16,952 nucleotides of DNA from Emergomyces orientalis (taxonomy: Eukaryota; Ascomycota; Eurotiomycetes; Onygenales; Ajellomycetaceae): positions 1 through 16,952 of the forward strand of contig MOWL01000079.1 in assembly GCA_002110485.1 (NCBI GenBank). The letters are read 5' to 3'. The notes beneath the pieces are model-generated. The model did no database searches, had not been told where the DNA came from, and saw only the letters and a list, made by a program, of their open reading frames with translations. The position numbers were made by a program, and so were the translations under genes. Numbering within the stretch: the stretch's first letter is position 1; every line of letters begins with the position of its first letter. Shown here piece after piece: positions 16,701 through 16,952 of this stretch.

Positions 16701-16952
16701 CATTGTTCATGATCAGTTCAGAAGTTCTCTGTGACTTATCACACATGTTTCTTGTGATGTTCATGTTCTTGTATAAGAAATTCCACACAATTTTTTCATT
16801 CTTGTTCTGTTAAGATTAACTCTCATTCTAGCTGTGTTGAGCAGAAGTGTTCTGAACCACGATGAAGAATATTGAGTGAGGCATGACAATAATAGGATTG
16901 GACTTGGCAGCACGTGCACCTTAGATATCTCTTACATCAATTAAAGCAGTGC
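16701..16952. other. Right end, AT-moderate sequence, nothing firmly identified
   Basis: A minus frame of 63 residues (16788-16597) is open but looks out of frame relative to the His/Cys region. The neighbouring frame, read through TGA, contains His/Cys/Trp-rich text (HEHHKKHV, KKCEE) that may extend the gag-like region. From about 16850 to the edge composition becomes more balanced, and I recognise no LTR or gene. Confidence 0.35.

Larger units (their letters stand above)
13994..16800 (-). mobile_element. AT-rich degenerate Ty3/gypsy element (gypsy-2)
   Basis: Old LTR retrotransposon remnant on the minus strand. Reading leftwards: tandem His/Cys zinc-binding units (about 16700-15740), a gag-like tail, a retropepsin (15480-15060), and RT (14925-13994), where an insert of ordinary composition interrupts it. 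No LTR, RNase H or integrase is recognised. The sequence is nearly free of CC, CG and GG, and its frames are interrupted mostly by TGA. Confidence 0.75.

Noticed and set aside
9456..16952. Nuclear or mitochondrial code with UGA as Trp for the AT-rich half
   Set aside because: Trp is also encoded by TGG in the same frames. Conserved Gly, Pro and catalytic Asp are altered through the same dinucleotide change, TAA stops also occur, and the content is nuclear-type retrotransposons. Mutation explains more than recoding does.
9456..16952. Classical CpA-directed RIP
   Set aside because: CpA and TpG remain frequent and CAA/CAG codons mostly survive; TAG nonsense codons are rare.
1..16952. CRISPR array, tRNA, rRNA or bacterial operon signals
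   Set aside because: No regularly spaced repeats, cloverleaf or ribosomal motifs were seen, and the content is eukaryotic retroelements.

Overview
The window looks like a transposon graveyard from a filamentous fungus. I see no cellular gene, rRNA or tRNA. Every recognisable coding trace is on the minus strand and belongs to a retrotransposon. The fungal assignment rests on three things: a Tad1-like LINE with an ORF1/ORF2 layout, a Ty3/gypsy gag and retropepsin of a type common in fungal genomes, and blocks of contrasting base composition. I cannot name the species.

Layout from left to right. (1) 1-3852: a Ty3/gypsy element (gypsy-1) of ordinary composition. It has a probable 5' LTR at its right edge (3573-3852), then a broken gag with one CCHC knuckle, a retropepsin with a damaged active site, and a linker running off the left edge towards a reverse transcriptase (RT) outside the window. 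(2) 3853-4130: a short AT-rich piece of LINE RT. (3) 4131 to about 9455: a nearly full-length Tad1-like LINE (LINE-1) with ORF1 (three knuckles), ORF2 (endonuclease, RT, C-terminal knuckle), a 3'UTR hairpin and an (AAT)n tail. (4) About 9456-12703: the older AT-rich LINE-2 (ORF1, endonuclease) that hosts LINE-1. Its RT resumes at 3853-4130. Its endonuclease is also split by a 5'-truncated LINE 3' end (10402-10930) with an (AAAT)n tail. (5) 12704-13440: AT-rich DNA with a hairpin and no recognised gene. (6) About 13440-13993: an island of ordinary composition with three diverged copies of one module in alternating orientation. (7) 13994 to about 16800: an old AT-rich Ty3/gypsy element (gypsy-2) with tandem His/Cys zinc-binding units, a retropepsin and RT.

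The layers have different histories. The old layer (LINE-2, gypsy-2) carries a specific decay signature. CpC, CpG and GpG are nearly gone, while CpA and CpT remain common. The changes at conserved residues fit this: Trp TGG to TGA, Gly GGA to GAA, Pro to Ser, and Asp to Asn where the preceding codon ends in G. Long frames therefore stay open except for TGA, as if UGA meant Trp. Conserved Gly, Pro and catalytic Asp residues are lost through the same dinucleotide, so I favour a context-specific C-to-T process (C followed by C or G) over a changed genetic code. This is not classical CpA-directed RIP. The young layer (gypsy-1, LINE-1, the island) lacks the signature and was apparently inserted later.
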